Shown here: positions 12,084 to 24,798 of the stretch, piece by piece | Layout: each line of letters starts with the position of its first letter | How positions within the stretch are numbered: position 1 is the first letter of the stretch | Assembly: GCA_945643635.1 (NCBI GenBank) | Contig: CALZFC010000270.1 | Span: forward strand, 2,277,501 to 2,341,500 | DNA from: Allodiplogaster sudhausi | Taxonomy: Eukaryota > Nematoda > Chromadorea > Rhabditida > Diplogasteridae | DNA length: 64,000 nucleotides | Direction: 5' to 3' | Translations under genes and position numbers: made by a program | The notes under the pieces: model-generated | Database searches by the model: none | The model's input: the letters and a program-made list of their open reading frames with translations, nothing else | What the model was told of the DNA's origin: nothing

Positions 12084-14409
12084 CTCTCTCGTTCTCTCGC
12101 ACTCTCTCACAAGCAGGATATCTCTGAAAAGCAAACATGTATGTGTGTGTGTGTGTGTGTCAGTTTTACATTTGCCCAGTATTATCCACCGTCATCCCAG
12201 TTTTACTTCTTTTTTTTGGATTGCATTTTATCGAACATGTACTGCATTTTAAGTCATCGACTCTGCATAATTACTGGCACATTGCCAACCATAACGTTTT
12301 CGTGTTATGTTTTTAATGCATGTTTTTAAGCAAGTTTAATCTCTCTCTCTCAAGCATTATCTCTCTTCTTTCTCAATCTTCCCCACAGTTTCATCATTGC
12401 CAAGAGCGTCTAAGTACCCAGTTGCCGAAATTCACTAGCCGTTTCCTCTCTCCGTCGAGACTTCACTTTGGAAACGAGAAAACTCCACTTTTTTTCCTTT
12501 TTTTTCTGCCAACCTCGTTTTTTTTTTGTGCCTGAATATGTTCACGCAGTTATCTTTTGCATTTTATCAGCTGCTCCAGCGCACTCGCCGCGCTCTTCCG
12601 GACAGCTTGTTGGGTTACGGTAAAAGGAGAGTATTAGTCCATGCTATTAACACGGAATATAATGATGCATTTCTTTTTTTTTGTCGTTCTCATCCTAACA
12701 CAAATTGTTCACTTGACCCGGCCTCGCCACTTTTCCTTTCCCTCCAGCTTTTCTCTCCATTATTGAGCTTGTCAGTGTATGCCTCTTTATCCCGGCTGCA
12801 ATATTATTGGATCCACTATGGTCATCTCCGTTTCGTATAAATCCATCTGTATCCTGTCAGCAGTATTCTACCGTACTATTCAGTGACATTTCGAGTTGAG
12901 CTGATTGTCGTATTCTATCACTTCTTCTCAGCTTCTTCTCTTCTCAGCTCTATTATTCTGTATCCAATCTCAGCACATATCACTTGCATAATCACTCCTT
13001 TTTTTGTTTTACAGAAACACGAATAATAAATAGAATGCGACATCTCTCTTTCTCTGCGCCTCTCACACCCTCTCTCTCTCTTTCTCTGCTCTCCTTTCCC
13101 TTCCCCGCCGATGAGCAGCTTATGTTTCCAACACCGTGGAATGCATGGGATGCTCTTGCACCCATCCTAACTCTTGTGTTCATCTTATTTGCATATTGTT
13201 GCTATGTTTCGAACGCAGACGTCTTATGATCCACACAGGAAATTACGATAAACAGATTAAAGAATATGTACAAAAGTATGAGCATACAATGAGGGGAAGA
13301 GGGTGAAACGGAGGAAAACGGAGAATGAACGTCAGTGATTGTTCTGGACGGGTGGGCGGAGCTTCAGTACATGGCTGTAAAAAAAAAATCATGATGAAGC
13401 CGTCAAAGTAGTCTTGGATAAGAGAAGAGGCAACTCGAAGCTATCGAGAGGGAGGAGAACGACCTCTTGGTAACGAAATCACTGGAGAGGGCAAAAGCAA
13501 GAAAGAAATAAAGAGTGGTGAGGGTTTCGTCTTATGTGTATGTATGTACGTATGTACATGTCTACACAACTCTGAAGCTCTGAACAAATACAGTATTGGT
13601 GTGACGTCTAAACCGCCTTATAAAGCATTTTCGAAAATGATAAAAATAAAAATGACTTGCAGAACTAGGAGATCCGGGTGAAGTGGCATATCACGCGGTC
13701 TGAATTCTTTTCTTGGCAATACTCACTAACATGCCAAACATCTCCCAAACGCTCGTCTCACATCCTTTCTTTAGTCGGCAACAACGTCAATCTGGAGAAT
13801 TAATTAATAACTTTATAACTTTATGGAGGTTATTACGACATGCATAGGAAAAAAAGATCCGAATTGAAGGGACTAACGAGATGGATGAGCAATTGGCAGT
13901 GGATATCGTGTGGAAATCGGGCAAAGTGAGATCGAGAAATAAAAGAATACAAAAAAGTGTCAGATATATACATATATATCCATAATAAAATGTCTATAAT
14001 AAAATGTCTAATTATGACTAAGCAATTTAAAGAAAGCTATAAATTCACTAACCGAACATACAGTTTAGTGTCATAGTAAATTGAATTCTATACACAACTG
14101 ATTCGATAAAACTAAAGCATTAGTTATGTATTTAAAACCCGTTCAAAGGTGCCTCTTATCCCGTCTAGATTCCATATGGAAATTGTGTCGTGAAATCCGC
14201 AAGGAAAGCGAAAGACAACTTTTTTTTTCGTTATTTTTGCACAGTACTGAAATGAAGGGAAAGTTTGTTTAGCTACTTTAGTAGGCAGCTTAGTATGTAT
14301 ATATGCATGTACAGTAGCCATATAAAAGGGTCAGCACAAGAAGGGTAAATCGAAGAAGATATTTTCGGTGTGCGCCACCCGCCTACCGTACCCAATATTC
14401 TGTCGTTTA
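11445..14409. other. Intergenic region between convergent GATA and DB-module genes
   Basis: This contains the 3' regions of two convergent genes. A CT tract lies at about 11990-12100, a short (TG)n at 12138-12160 and CT-rich patches at 13040-13090. Short ORFs here have no recognisable domain or codon bias. No poly(A) signal could be assigned securely to either gene. Confidence 0.6.
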
Positions 14410-15387
14410 CTACTCCCTGACACCGGAATGATGGCATCTCATCAGGTCTTGCATGACGCTGCCGCATACGATGTGCTGCAGGCCGAGTGGACTGAAGCCG
14501 CCCGTCGGACGGCACAAGTCCTCACACTGTGGGCCACTACAAAAGGAATTTTTTTTTCAAATACACAGAAACAAATATATAAACCTTTTTTTAATATCTA
14601 GGGACGTATTTTATTTTATTTATCAAAGGAGATATTTTATCCAGTGCCATTTAAACACCTCTTCTGCGCGATGCCGCGATGCCGGCAGCACTCGGTGTTG
14701 TCGACGCCTGCAGAGGCGCACTCCAAGTACGGCTGCACGTTCAGGAGGCCGCAGCGGCCAGCATCCATAGCGGCGCGCACCTGGAAGAGCAAGGGGGCAG
14801 GAGATCAGAGGGGGCCATGCTGTTATCAGGGTCGGTAGAGTATTAATTGTTAGCTTCGTCTCTCTCTCTCTCTTTATTTCTCTCTCTCTCTCTCTCTGTC
14901 TCTATGTCTCTATGTCTCTCTCTCTCTGTCTCTATGTCTCTATGTCTCTCTCTCTCTGTCTCTCTCTCTGTGTCTCTCTGTCTTACTTTCTCGCTTTCCT
15001 CTCTGAGTCTCATCTTTTATGTATAAAAATTAAAAATTAATATTTAAAAAAACATGGGAGAACAATACAAAAAACCGGCCTACCTCTTGTTGCGTGATGT
15101 CATAGCGGCACAAGTCGAGGCAGCCCTGTGGCAGTGCCTTTGATTTGCAGCATCTAAAATGAGGCATCAGGCCATGTGGCATTTTATAACTTTGGCAAGC
15201 CATATGTAAATGTTAAACCTCGGTTTCTTTTTTTTAAACCCTATGAAATTTATTGCATTTTCTTCTAAAAATTGCACACACACACTCTCTAGCTCCTGCC
15301 AAGAATTGGAAAGCGAGTACAATTTAAGAGATGCCTCAGTTTAAATTAATTAAAGAGAGACTCAAGAGAGTTACAATATAGGGCATT

Positions 15388-15426
<39 letters not shown>

Positions 15427-15701
15427 AAAAAAAAAAAAGGAAAGAAAAATAGTCAAAAAGAAATAACGAATGTCCAACATGAGTAGCCGCTCGCTCGCTC
15501 TGCCCGCCGACATGCACGGCACGAAATCGGGCGCGGCGCCGCATTGAAGATGATTTCCGCCGCCACCGGCGGCAAGGAGATTTCCTCTGCCGCCACCCGC
15601 GCCCTGCTCGAACCGCAGCGGCATGATCGGCGTGAGCGGAGGAAGGATTGATTGAAGGGGCGGCCGGCCACCGCCTGGCGACATCGTGGATGAAGAAGTG
15701 C
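14410..15701 (-). CDS. Tandem DB modules (PF01682-type), C-terminal exons
   Basis: Four exons (15701-15479, 15153-15084, 14780-14659, 14536-14410) encode the Cys-rich end. Module 1 reads QCG...[20 protein letters not shown], then GRCG...YLEC. Module 2 reads [27 protein letters not shown] and LMRCHHSG before the stop. The CC-x(7-10)-C-x(3)-C spacing and the two further cysteines are the DB signature. Every splice phase agrees (2, 0, 2). The AT|GTTGGA donor at 15479 is weak but needed for phase. This is the best-supported part of the gene. Confidence 0.88.
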
Positions 15702-16710
15702 CTCAAGACGATTGAATAATTGTTGAATATTTAATATTTATTATCTTATGGTTACTAAATAAAATGGATGAAATTAGTTAGTATCAATAACATACATATT
15801 TTATTTAACTTTAAAACTTTTTCTACAAACCTCCCTGCTGACCACCACCACCCTCTTGACGAGGGAGCGGCGGAATGAAGGCTGCCGAGTCGGTGAGCCC
15901 ACTGCCGCCCGTGTGCGATTCCTATAGATATTGTGTCGCTTTTTTAAAAATATTTTTTGTAGACCTACATCTCTCTTTTTTTTTTGGTACCATCTTTCTT
16001 AACAAAATAATTTTCTTGATATTTATATACATGTATGTATATTCTTTGAGTCTATGATCTTGTTTATCTCTGTAGAATTTCTCTGTTCCCCTAGCTCCAC
16101 GCTGACAACGATTCTTGGCCTGATGCTCAAGGAGAACGGCGGCATCCCGCCGCGATGGTGCATGCCTCCCGGCTTGTCAAGGGTGGCTGCGCCTAAAATG
16201 GCATTCACTTGTTAGATCTTTTTTCTTCTCTTTCCCTCTCTACTCTCTCTCTCTCTCTCTCTCTCTTCTCTCACTGCCTTCTCTCTCTCTCTTTCTCTCT
16301 TTCTCTCTCTCTCTCTCTCCATACCAACCTGGATCTATGCTTGCGGCGGGGACGCCTTCTTCGTGTCCGGCCGAAGAGCCGTCGACGGCAAACAGCTTGA
16401 CCCGACGTTCGGCGCCAGGCTGGCGCGGTCCGATTCCTATGAGTGTGGGCATTAAAAAGAGCCTTTTTTCTCCAGGAAGATTTTTTTTGTACAGTCTTAA
16501 ACAGCTCCTTCTAATAATAGTTTAGTGTTCGTAAAATAAATATAAAAAAATACATTAAACCAAAAAAAAAGTTTTTTTTGAAACGCTTTCTTTCATCTCT
16601 AACACTAATTGTAAGTACAAATATTAATTATATATGCTTACCAACAGCCTGTGACGAATGTGGAATGATCGAGGCATGCCAGGCAGGCCTGAATAATTGA
16701 TACAGATCAA

Positions 16711-16745
<35 letters not shown>

Positions 16746-19700
16746 AGAAGGTGCGAGATAGCCCTAGAGAGAGATTGACAGATAGAATAAGAGAGAGAAA
16801 GAACACAGCAAATCTTGCTAGTAAATTTACACACAAAAGAAACAATTTATCCACTTTTTTGGGCCCGAGACGAATGTGAAAGACAGCATAAAATTAGAAA
16901 TTAATTAGCTCAAGCTCACACAGCGCAGCATGAAAGCACATGTGGTTTATGGTTAGGAGGCACTTCATGATAGAATTTTATTTGAAAAAAGTAGAAAATC
17001 TTATAGTTACTTGAGCCATTAGAATATACATAGTTAGTTAACTTTTAAGCGTCAACTTACTTGCAAGAGAGAAGCGAGTAAATATACGTATGTATGTTGT
17101 AACTAAAATAGAATAAGTAAAGTACTCCCTACCGTATCCTCAGCGCCTCCTTGACCTTCCTGCGCGTCTCGCGCCACTCTTCGATCAGCTTCTGCAGATT
17201 GGCTCGGCGTACTTCTTGCTGACTCTTCTCGCCATCATTCTCTGTCCTTTCAGCGGCGCCGAACGGTTGTCTTATTAGGCTGGCCCCATGTATTGAGGGG
17301 CTAGCGTCATTTATGGGACTTGCACCATTTAGGGGGCTAAACCCATTTGCGGGGCTAAACCCAATTCCGGGGCTAAACCCATTTCCCGGGCTAATCCCAT
17401 TTGCGGGGCTAAACCCATTTCCGGGACTTGCCACCCCGAGCCTTTTCAACCCGATGGCGCCCACTGCAGCCGCCGCGGCCTTCTCTGCTGAGCTGGCGCC
17501 GGCGCCAAAATGGACGCGAGGCGTGAAGACAATGTCATCGCGGAAGAAGGGCGCCGTCTTGCCAGAGCGCGCTATGACGTCATGCTTCGGCGACATCAAA
17601 GACGGCGGTGAGATCAAAGTGAGCCGTGCCGAAGCGGCCTCTTTGATCTCACCGAGCTCGAGAGCGAGGTCGTCGACCAGCGATTTTTCGTCATCGTTGA
17701 TGACGTCATTCTCTTGGGAGACGTCTTCAGATTCTCGCTCGGAGAATACTGTAGCACCGGAATTGGATTCCGGTGACTCATAAGAGGAGTACTTTTCGCC
17801 CCTCGCCATATGACTGGTTCCGCTATGAACAATCGAAAACTGAGTCGAAGATTCAGCCGAGGACGCGGAGGAGGACGAATCCGTGTCATCGTCATTGAAG
17901 AACGCTTCGATCTCGGCGGCCTCCCGTGGCGAAAAGGTGGACGATTTAGGCCTACCGTAATCCCTTATCATGTTCACTTCGGCGTCATTTCGACGGGAGG
18001 TCGTACGAAGGGGCGCAACCTTCTTGTCCGTGCGATACGGTAACGCCGGAAGAGGAAGAGGAGGGGGATTACGGTAGCTCGTAGGAGGAGGCTCAGTCAC
18101 GAATCGCCGATCTTTCACTTCGCGATTCTTCGGAATGATCTTGGAGCGAAGGAGACGACGTCCGGTTCCTTTGAGCAGCGAAGAGTATGAACGAAAGTGA
18201 GAAGTGGAAGGCTGCGCACGACGCACGTCGTTTGAAAAGGCGACTGGGTCCCGACGCGAATCGCCAGCCGAAGAGGCCCGGTTACGGTAGCCAGAGAAGA
18301 AACGCCGACGCGACCGCACTCTGCATGGGGGAAGCAAACGAATAATTCTGTTTTTTTTATGACGGGTTTGAGAGTTAGCAAAACGCTTTTGCAATTATCA
18401 CACACTGTATAGGGTAGCGTTTCATGAAATATCATTGTCAGTAGCAAATCCAGCACATGAGGGTAGGAGAGGCAAAGCTTTGGCCACACTGTTAATGTAG
18501 AGAGAGAGAGAGAGGAGAGAGAGAGACAGAGAGAGAGAGACATAGAGAGAGAGAGACTAGCGAAGCGAAGGAGAAGATAATTTGGATAGAAATAATAAAT
18601 ATTACTGTAATTTTAAAGGAAGAAAAATTTTATTCCAAAAAAGAGAAGATTCTCATGCGAACCGTTCATCGTTGCCATTCGCTATCGTCGTTCGTGGCTA
18701 GGAAAAAGAGGAAAGTAAAATGAGTAAAATGGACTGGTAACCAAGGAAAGTAGTATTTTAAAATGTCTGATTTCTTTTTTTTTTAAATAATATGACGCAC
18801 GAACGGTTTAATTCTTATTTTGCGAGCAAAGCTAGAATAGGCATTCCTATTTTTTATGTGTAAATTAAAATTGCTTGCAAAACCTATAGGATTATTTCTT
18901 GTATATTTGCTTTATTCACCGATAAAAACGACGTTGATTATAATTAATTCAGCCAACAATTAAGTTTGCCTCACCGTAGCAGATGCTGCCGAGGTGGCCT
19001 CCTTCGTCTCGACAACGCCCAGCGACACCGTATTACGGTCAATTGACGGGTCGGCAGTGCCGTTTTTCTACAATAATGCATTTTACTTCATGTTTTGGGT
19101 GGGAATAAAAAAAAAAGCAATTACCGGCGGGTGTATACGATAGCGAGTGGCGATATAAAAGTAAAAATTAAATGAAAAGTTTCGGCGGGAATTCAAAAAA
19201 TTCAAACTCACAGGCGGGTATACTGTAGCGAGTGGCGCATCCACGCTCTCGTCGTCGGCCGCGTCGTACTCGCCGAGGATGACGAGCTCGGCGGGCGGCC
19301 GAATAATGCGCGGATCGGGCGTAGAAGTGGCGAGCCGGTGGCCGGCGCTGGTTGGAAACGGCTCAAAAGAAATATGTAGCCATTCTATTTTATTTTATTA
19401 TTTTTTTTGTAAGTACATATAATATTAAAAGAACAAATTTTTTTTGTTCAACCTTAAAAAACTTTTCCTTATTCGTGATAATTAATTAATTAATCAATAT
19501 TATATCGTTTTATGGGCTTTTCCTAGAAGCTTACAACAAGCCATGTTTTGTAAGACAAAAGCCAGGAAGACTCTATACACTGGCTCTTGCCAACCTTTTG
19601 CATGCCTGCTGCCTGTGAAGCAGCCTGGCTGATGTCAGGCACGAGAGTTGGGAACAGGGCTGAGACGGGCGCCGCCGCCGCCGCGCCCGAATCCGAGGCA

Positions 19701-20883
19701 CCGACGCCGAACGGAGGAGACGAAGAGGCTGAGGCGGCCGAGCCGGCAAAGTATGGCGACTTGGTCGTCGTCGTTGCCGGCAGCGGCGATGCGGCTGGCT
19801 CTTGACTGCTCAATGCTGCCTCCTGAATGCTCGACGCTGGCAACAGCGAGAGTGGCTGAAGGTTCAGCGGCTGTAAAGGTGCCATTTTAGCCGGATTCTC
19901 TTCTCTTTTTTTTTTATAAATTAATAGAAAATAAATCACAGACTCTAGGGTGCATATATTTGTATAACTTTTAAAAAAAAAGTGACAAAAAAAAGTAACC
20001 TCCTCTGTCGTCTGCGGTGAGAAGGGCGGAATGGCGATGGAGGGCGCGGGCGGCGGCAGCGACGGCGGGGTCGGAGCGACCACCTCGGCCAGGGGTCCTT
20101 CAAGTGGGCCAAGAGGGGCCATAGGCGGACCCTGAGGAGCGAAAGGCGGCGGTGCCGCTGTCGCGCCCGCCGACACGAGCACCGGCACGAATGGAGAAGG
20201 AGGTGGTACAAGAGGTGGCACCGGGGGCTGAGGTGGTACCATCGGTGGCAACGGGGGCTGGGGTGCTACCGGAGGAGGTGGTTGCGGCATCAGATGGCGC
20301 GGCAGCGACGGACCGGCGACAGACAGCGATGAAGACGCCTCGACACCGCCACCGCCAACGGCTGATGTGGGCACCAACACTAGAGGAGGCTCTCCAATTC
20401 TCGGGCCAATTCGTTCTATGCTACTTACAATGCACACGTGAATTAACATGCATCTTCTCCTTCTTCGTGTTTAATCACCCTGCTTATATATATTGATTGT
20501 TAAAATGTCAATAAAAAGATTTAGAAGTAAGCCAAATCCCTCCCTCTCTCTCTCTTCTCTCTCTCTGTCTCTTTCTCTCTCTCCTTTTTTCTCTCTCTCT
20601 CTCTCTCTCCTTTTCTCTCTTTCTCTCTCTTCTGTCTGTCTATTTCTCTCTCTCTGTCTCTCTCTCTCTCTGTCTCTCTCTCTATCTCTGCTTTCCTCAT
20701 AGCATACCAATGAGTGGCGGCGCCGGTTGCTGCTCTTCCTCCTTGAAGCGGCCGTTTGCGAATGACCACGCAATGTCGGTCGGCTGCGCTCCCGGCATGT
20801 GCGTGTTGCCGTCACGAGCACCGCCACCGGAAGAGAAGACGAGACCGTCCGAGGCGTCGGTCGAGAAGACTGAGAAGGGGAGA

Positions 20884-20931
<48 letters not shown>

Positions 20932-21871
20932 ACAAAGAGAGATAGAGAGAGATGTAGAGAGAGAAAAAGAGAGCAAGAGAGACTGGTAGGGAGGGGAGAG
21001 AGAGGGATGAAGAGAGAGAGAAAGGGGGAGTGAAAGAAACAAAGAGGGAAAGAGATTGAGGAGAGAGAGGAAGAGCGAGATGGAGAGAGAAAGAGAGAGA
21101 GCGAGAGAAAGAAAGATATGGAGAGAGACATAACGAGCATGAGGTACTATATGTACATATGGAGATAGAGGAGAAAGGGGACAGAGTGGAGTGAGTGATA
21201 GGGGCACGAATTGAGAGTGAGTGAAGGTGAGAGTTAGCGAAGAGAGAGAGAGTGAGAGAGATAAGAGAGCGAGATCCCTACGTTGATGATAGAATGCCGG
21301 ATGACACTGGACGCCCGTGCACTCTGTCTTGCATAAGAGGCGTATACGACTGAAAGAAATAGAGGTAAAAAAAAGTAAGCTGGAAAAAGGGAGCGCTTAT
21401 CTTTCACTTCTTTCTAATGAAAATGAATTACGAATTCTTATTATTATTTTTTTTTTCTATTTTATATTTTTTCTTGTGAAAGTAATATGATCTTACTGAT
21501 TTAAATTTTTTTAATATTACTATGTTAATTCATGAATTTACGAATTCTTATTATTTTTTCTATTTTATATTTTTTGAGAAAGTAATATGATCTTACTAAT
21601 TAAATTTTTTTTTAATATTACTATATTAATTCATGAATATTCACACGTGCCTCGTGCAGCAGAAGGCAATGTTGATGCGCGAGCAGTCTAGGGGAGGCAG
21701 CGTGAACGGATTGGACTGTGCGGAAACGGAGACGGAGGGAGAGGAGGAGAGGAGAAGAAGGGCGAGGAAGAGAAGGAGGATTTGGCCGTGTGCCAAAAGG
21801 AGGATTTGGCCGGGTGCCAAAAGAAATCTACGTCGCCGGACGCGCCGGTCGCTCGCGTCCGCAGCGAGCAT
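14410..21871 (-). CDS. Secreted or anchored protein with two C-terminal DB modules
   Basis: Seventeen exons on the minus strand, all junctions in phase: 21871-21645, 21349-21282, 20869-20708, 20391-20000, 19870-19595, 19361-19212, 19067-18975, 18697-18663 (tentative), 18320-17133, 16688-16642, 16436-16329, 16192-16110 (or 16101), 15921-15831, 15701-15479, 15153-15084, 14780-14659, 14536-14410; about 1153 aa. Order: N-terminal hydrophobic segment (Leu-rich, roughly residues 20-50), a Cys-containing segment, Pro-rich linkers, a 396-residue basic then acidic exon with repeats, Gly/Pro linkers, and two DB modules. DB modules are nematode extracellular Cys-rich domains, some in Ig/FN3 surface proteins; no Ig or FN3 domain was recognised here. 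Likely extracellular matrix or cell surface. The middle exons are the least certain and the gene could be two. Confidence 0.7.
17133..18320 (-). CDS. Large central exon with basic, acidic and SPxNGF-repeat regions
   Basis: This 1188-nt open stretch (about 396 residues) is by far the longest exon of the gene. The first third is Arg-rich, the middle is Asp/Glu/Ser-rich, and the last third contains about six imperfect 8-residue repeats around [16 protein letters not shown] (24-bp DNA repeats, + strand about 17310-17430). It ends in a basic helix-like stretch rich in Glu, Arg and Lys. Entry and exit phases (2 and 2) fit the neighbouring exons only if the 35-nt exon at 18663-18697 is used. No known domain was recognised. 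It could be a separate gene if the small exon is wrong. Confidence 0.6.
18663..18697 (-). CDS. Tentative 35-nt micro-exon
   Basis: The exon at 19067-18975 ends in phase 0, while the large exon at 18320 needs an entering phase of 2. A stretch bounded by CCTAG on one side and GTTCGC on the other encodes [11 protein letters not shown] plus two bases and supplies exactly that phase change. Evidence is phase arithmetic only. Confidence 0.35.
19595..21871 (-). CDS. N-terminal exons: hydrophobic leader, Cys segment and Pro-rich linker
   Basis: Exon 1 starts [16 protein letters not shown], followed by a Leu-rich hydrophobic run and a small-residue end (SVSVSAQS). This is either a long signal peptide or a type II anchor behind an Arg cluster. 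Exons 1-2 then carry [21 protein letters not shown] and GVQC. Exon 3 (20869-20708) reads [17 protein letters not shown] and onward. Exon 4 (20391-20000) is Pro/Val-rich and exon 5 (19870-19595) Ser/Ala-rich. An in-frame ATG at 21883 would lengthen the start by four codons, but an acceptor-like CAG at 21873-21875 favours 21871. Confidence 0.65.
20470..21280 (-). repeat. CT/GA tracts flanking exon 3 of the DB-module gene
   Basis: On the coding (minus) strand, GA repeats follow the GTATGC donor of exon 3 (20700 down to 20540). A CT tract leads directly into the CTCAG acceptor of exon 3 (20960 down to 20873). The frames across these tracts are artefacts. Confidence 0.75.
21426..21640 (-). repeat. 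Tandem duplication in intron 1 of the DB-module gene
   Basis: Two about 105-bp copies on the + strand (21426-21532 and 21536-21640) share ACGAATTCTTATTATT, TCTATTTTATATTTTT, AAAGTAATATGATCTTACT and AATATTACTATRTTAATTC. They lie immediately inside the 5' end of intron 1 of the minus-strand gene. Confidence 0.85.
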
Positions 21872-21880
21872 ACTGGTAAG
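21872..21880 (-). promoter_or_regulatory. Candidate trans-splice acceptor, DB-module gene
   Basis: On the minus strand, GCTTACCAG lies one base before the ATG at 21871, with an upstream CTTCCTCCTTT pyrimidine tract. No upstream exon is visible. Confidence 0.35.
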
Positions 21881-21905
21881 CATTAAAGGAGGAAGATAAA
21901 CGAAA

Positions 21906-22183
21906 AAATTAATTAATAATTAATTCAAGTAAATTAATTAATAATAATTAATTCAGATAAATTAATTAATAAGTAATCAGGTAAATTAATTAATAATTAA
22001 TTCAGGTAAATTAATCAATAATTAATTCAGGTAAATTAATTAATACTTAATTCAGGTAAATTAATTAATAATTAATTCAGGTAAATTAATCAATAATTAA
22101 TTCAGGTAAATTAATCAATAATTAATTCAGGTAAATTAATCAATAATTAATTCAGGTAAATTAATCAATAATTAATTCAGGTT
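21906..22183. repeat. 25-bp AT-rich minisatellite upstream of the DB-module gene
   Basis: About ten copies of a 25-bp unit, TTCAGGTAAATTAATCAAT plus AATTAA, with early copies more diverged. It starts about 35 bases upstream of the gene's first exon. Each unit on the + strand contains TTCAG next to GTAAAT, which look like an acceptor and a donor side by side. Confidence 0.9.
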
Positions 22184-22287
22184 CGAATTGCCGCGCATTC
22201 TGCGAATAGGCACTCTCCCATTCGCGCACGTTAGTTCGCATGTCGCACAAATGCGATGCGTGGAAGTAATAGAGAGAGAGAGAGAGC

Positions 22288-22348
<61 letters not shown>

Positions 22349-22668
22349 AAATGAAAGAAGTCGGAGAGAAAGCGAATAAATGGAGAGATGAAATAGAACG
22401 AATGATAGTTTTAAAGAGACGCAGAGAGTGAGTCCATGAAGAGCAGTTGAAAAACCAAGTAAAAAAAACATAAATATCCTTTCCTTTTTTATATAAGAAA
22501 GGTACAGAAAAGAACAGAAAAGTAAAGTGTAAAGAGAAAGGAGATGTCGCAATTATCCTTTTCAAGAAAATGTTTGCTGCCTTGCCTTGTTTCTTCCTTT
22601 GCCATATTCGCGCGCGTTCACTCTCTCTCTCACCCTCTCTCTCTCACACACACTCTCTCTCTCTCGCT

Positions 22669-22721
<53 letters not shown>

Positions 22722-23032
22722 CTGTCGTTCTATCCCTGGCCCATCTCCTTCTCTTTTCTCCTCATCTCTTTTCTTCCCACTTCCAAGTGAAATCCCATTG
22801 TAATTTTTTTGCTTGCCATCAAGATGATTTCTTCTTTTGAACGAGATCAGGGAATCTGTCATTAGCAGCCCGTAGCTACGGGGAAAGAAAGTGGTTGTGA
22901 GACAAAGGCAGAGAGAGAGAGAGAGAGATGGAGAGAGATGGAGAGAGATACAAGAGAGCGAGAGAAACTGAGAAAGAGCGCGCGAGAGCGAGCGAGAGAT
23001 ACACCGAGTATGAGAGAATGATGGAGAGAGAA

Positions 23033-23071
<39 letters not shown>

Positions 23072-24758
23072 AAATTGTACCGCAATGATACAAAGTGTTA
23101 CGACAACGATGTGCAGATAAAAGCGGAGCAGGATTATTCGTTCTCTGCCCGTCTCTCGCCTCTCGGTTTCTTTTACTCTCTCACTGACTTTCGTTCTTTC
23201 ACGTTCTCTTCTCTCTCTCTCTCCTCCTCACATCCACAAATTCTTCCAAATCCGGACAGGAAAGTCAGACGAAAGTCAGTAAATGCAGAGGAGTGCCAAA
23301 GGGGCTTTTGGTTCTTATTGTTGTTAGATTAGATCAAGGCATAACTTTCTCCCGGCGATGTAAGTGACAGTAGGGAGAGAATAAGAAAGAACTAAAGAGA
23401 CAGAGAGAGCGAGAGAGCGAGAGAGAGGAAAGAGCGAGGGTGAGGGAATGAAAGAGAGAGATATAAGAGAGAGAGAATGAGAGTGAAGAGAGAGAGAGAG
23501 GATGAGTGAGAGAGAGAAAGAGAGGGAGATAGAAAGGAGAGAAAGAGAGAAGAGAGAACAAAAGAGCAGGCAGTCTCTCGTTTTCCCGCTGAAAAAGTTT
23601 GCTCTACCAGTTATTAGCATCAGAAACGTCGGAAGAGGTAAGCAGTGCAGTGGAACCAAATAACCTGACTATATGATTCTCTCTTTTGTCTGAAGAAAGC
23701 GCGATTACAAAGCCTCAAATTAATTAACTTGATTAAACTCTTCCGGGTACTAATAAGTTACTGCTACTTTTAGATGAAAGTTCGATGATGAAAAGAAAGA
23801 AAAAAGAAATCTCAAATGGCAATAACTATCCTGGCAACAAGAGAAAGTTATCGCCAAATTGAACATTGTTTAGTCACGGTAATCTCTCGTTGAAATATGC
23901 CCTCCACTATTCAACCAAATCGCACTTGTCGCACTTGGAGGCGAACTATATCTCGAAATGAAGACAAAGTAGTAAGTGGTCTCAACTATGTATCGCGACG
24001 CGCAACAGAAAAATTATGAGAGAAGCAGGCACCGCGAGAAAGAGAGAGAGAGAGAATGAGAGAGAGAGAGAAAAGAGAGAAAAAGAGAGAGAAAGAGAGC
24101 GAGAGAGAGAGAGAGATGAAACGATGGATAGCGAGAATACAAGAAAATTGTAGAAAAGGAGCTTTCATTGTGTGGCAATGGTAAAACTTTTTTAAAGACA
24201 TGATAACTTATTGTCAGAGAAAACATTATGCATGAATTTCTCTTTTTTTTCTTACTTTGATTTAAGAATAAGCTTCTGTAAAGAGTTCGGTTTGTATGGC
24301 CTTGTATGCTCGATACCGTGAGAGAGATAAAGAAGTAGAGTTACAGAAGTAGAGAGAGAGGGCAGAGACAGTGAGAGAGAGAGAGCAGAGAGTGAGGGAG
24401 AGAGACAGCGTGTAAAGAGCATGTTGTGAATGGAGAGGACATAGAAGGAGAGAAAAAAAGCGAATAATGGATGTGAACACACAGCAAGCGACCGTTTGTT
24501 GAAGCCAATTGGAAATCATATGACAGGTTAGCATAACGGCATTCTTCGCGTATTTAAATGTAGGTGGAAGAATAAGAGAGAGAGAGAGAGAAAGACAGAA
24601 GGAGAGAGCAATAGAGAGTGAGCAAGAGAGAGTGCGAGAGAGGCAGCCATGGGGAGAGGATGAGCAACAGAGATTGAGAGATTGAGAGATGAAAAGAGAG
24701 AGGGAGAAAATAGATGCAGGGACAGAAAAAGGAGGATAGAAAGAGGGAGCGAGTGATA

Positions 24759-24798
<40 letters not shown>

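Noticed and set aside
15346..15684. Single-exon 112-residue minus frame including a Phe run
   Set aside because: Only the part 15479-15701 is coding (DB module 1). The Phe run is poly-A/T intron sequence.
17313..17783. Plus-strand frame of 156 residues with GLNPF repeats
   Set aside because: It is the antisense of the SPxNGF repeats in the minus-strand exon, which has matching splice phases and better codon use.
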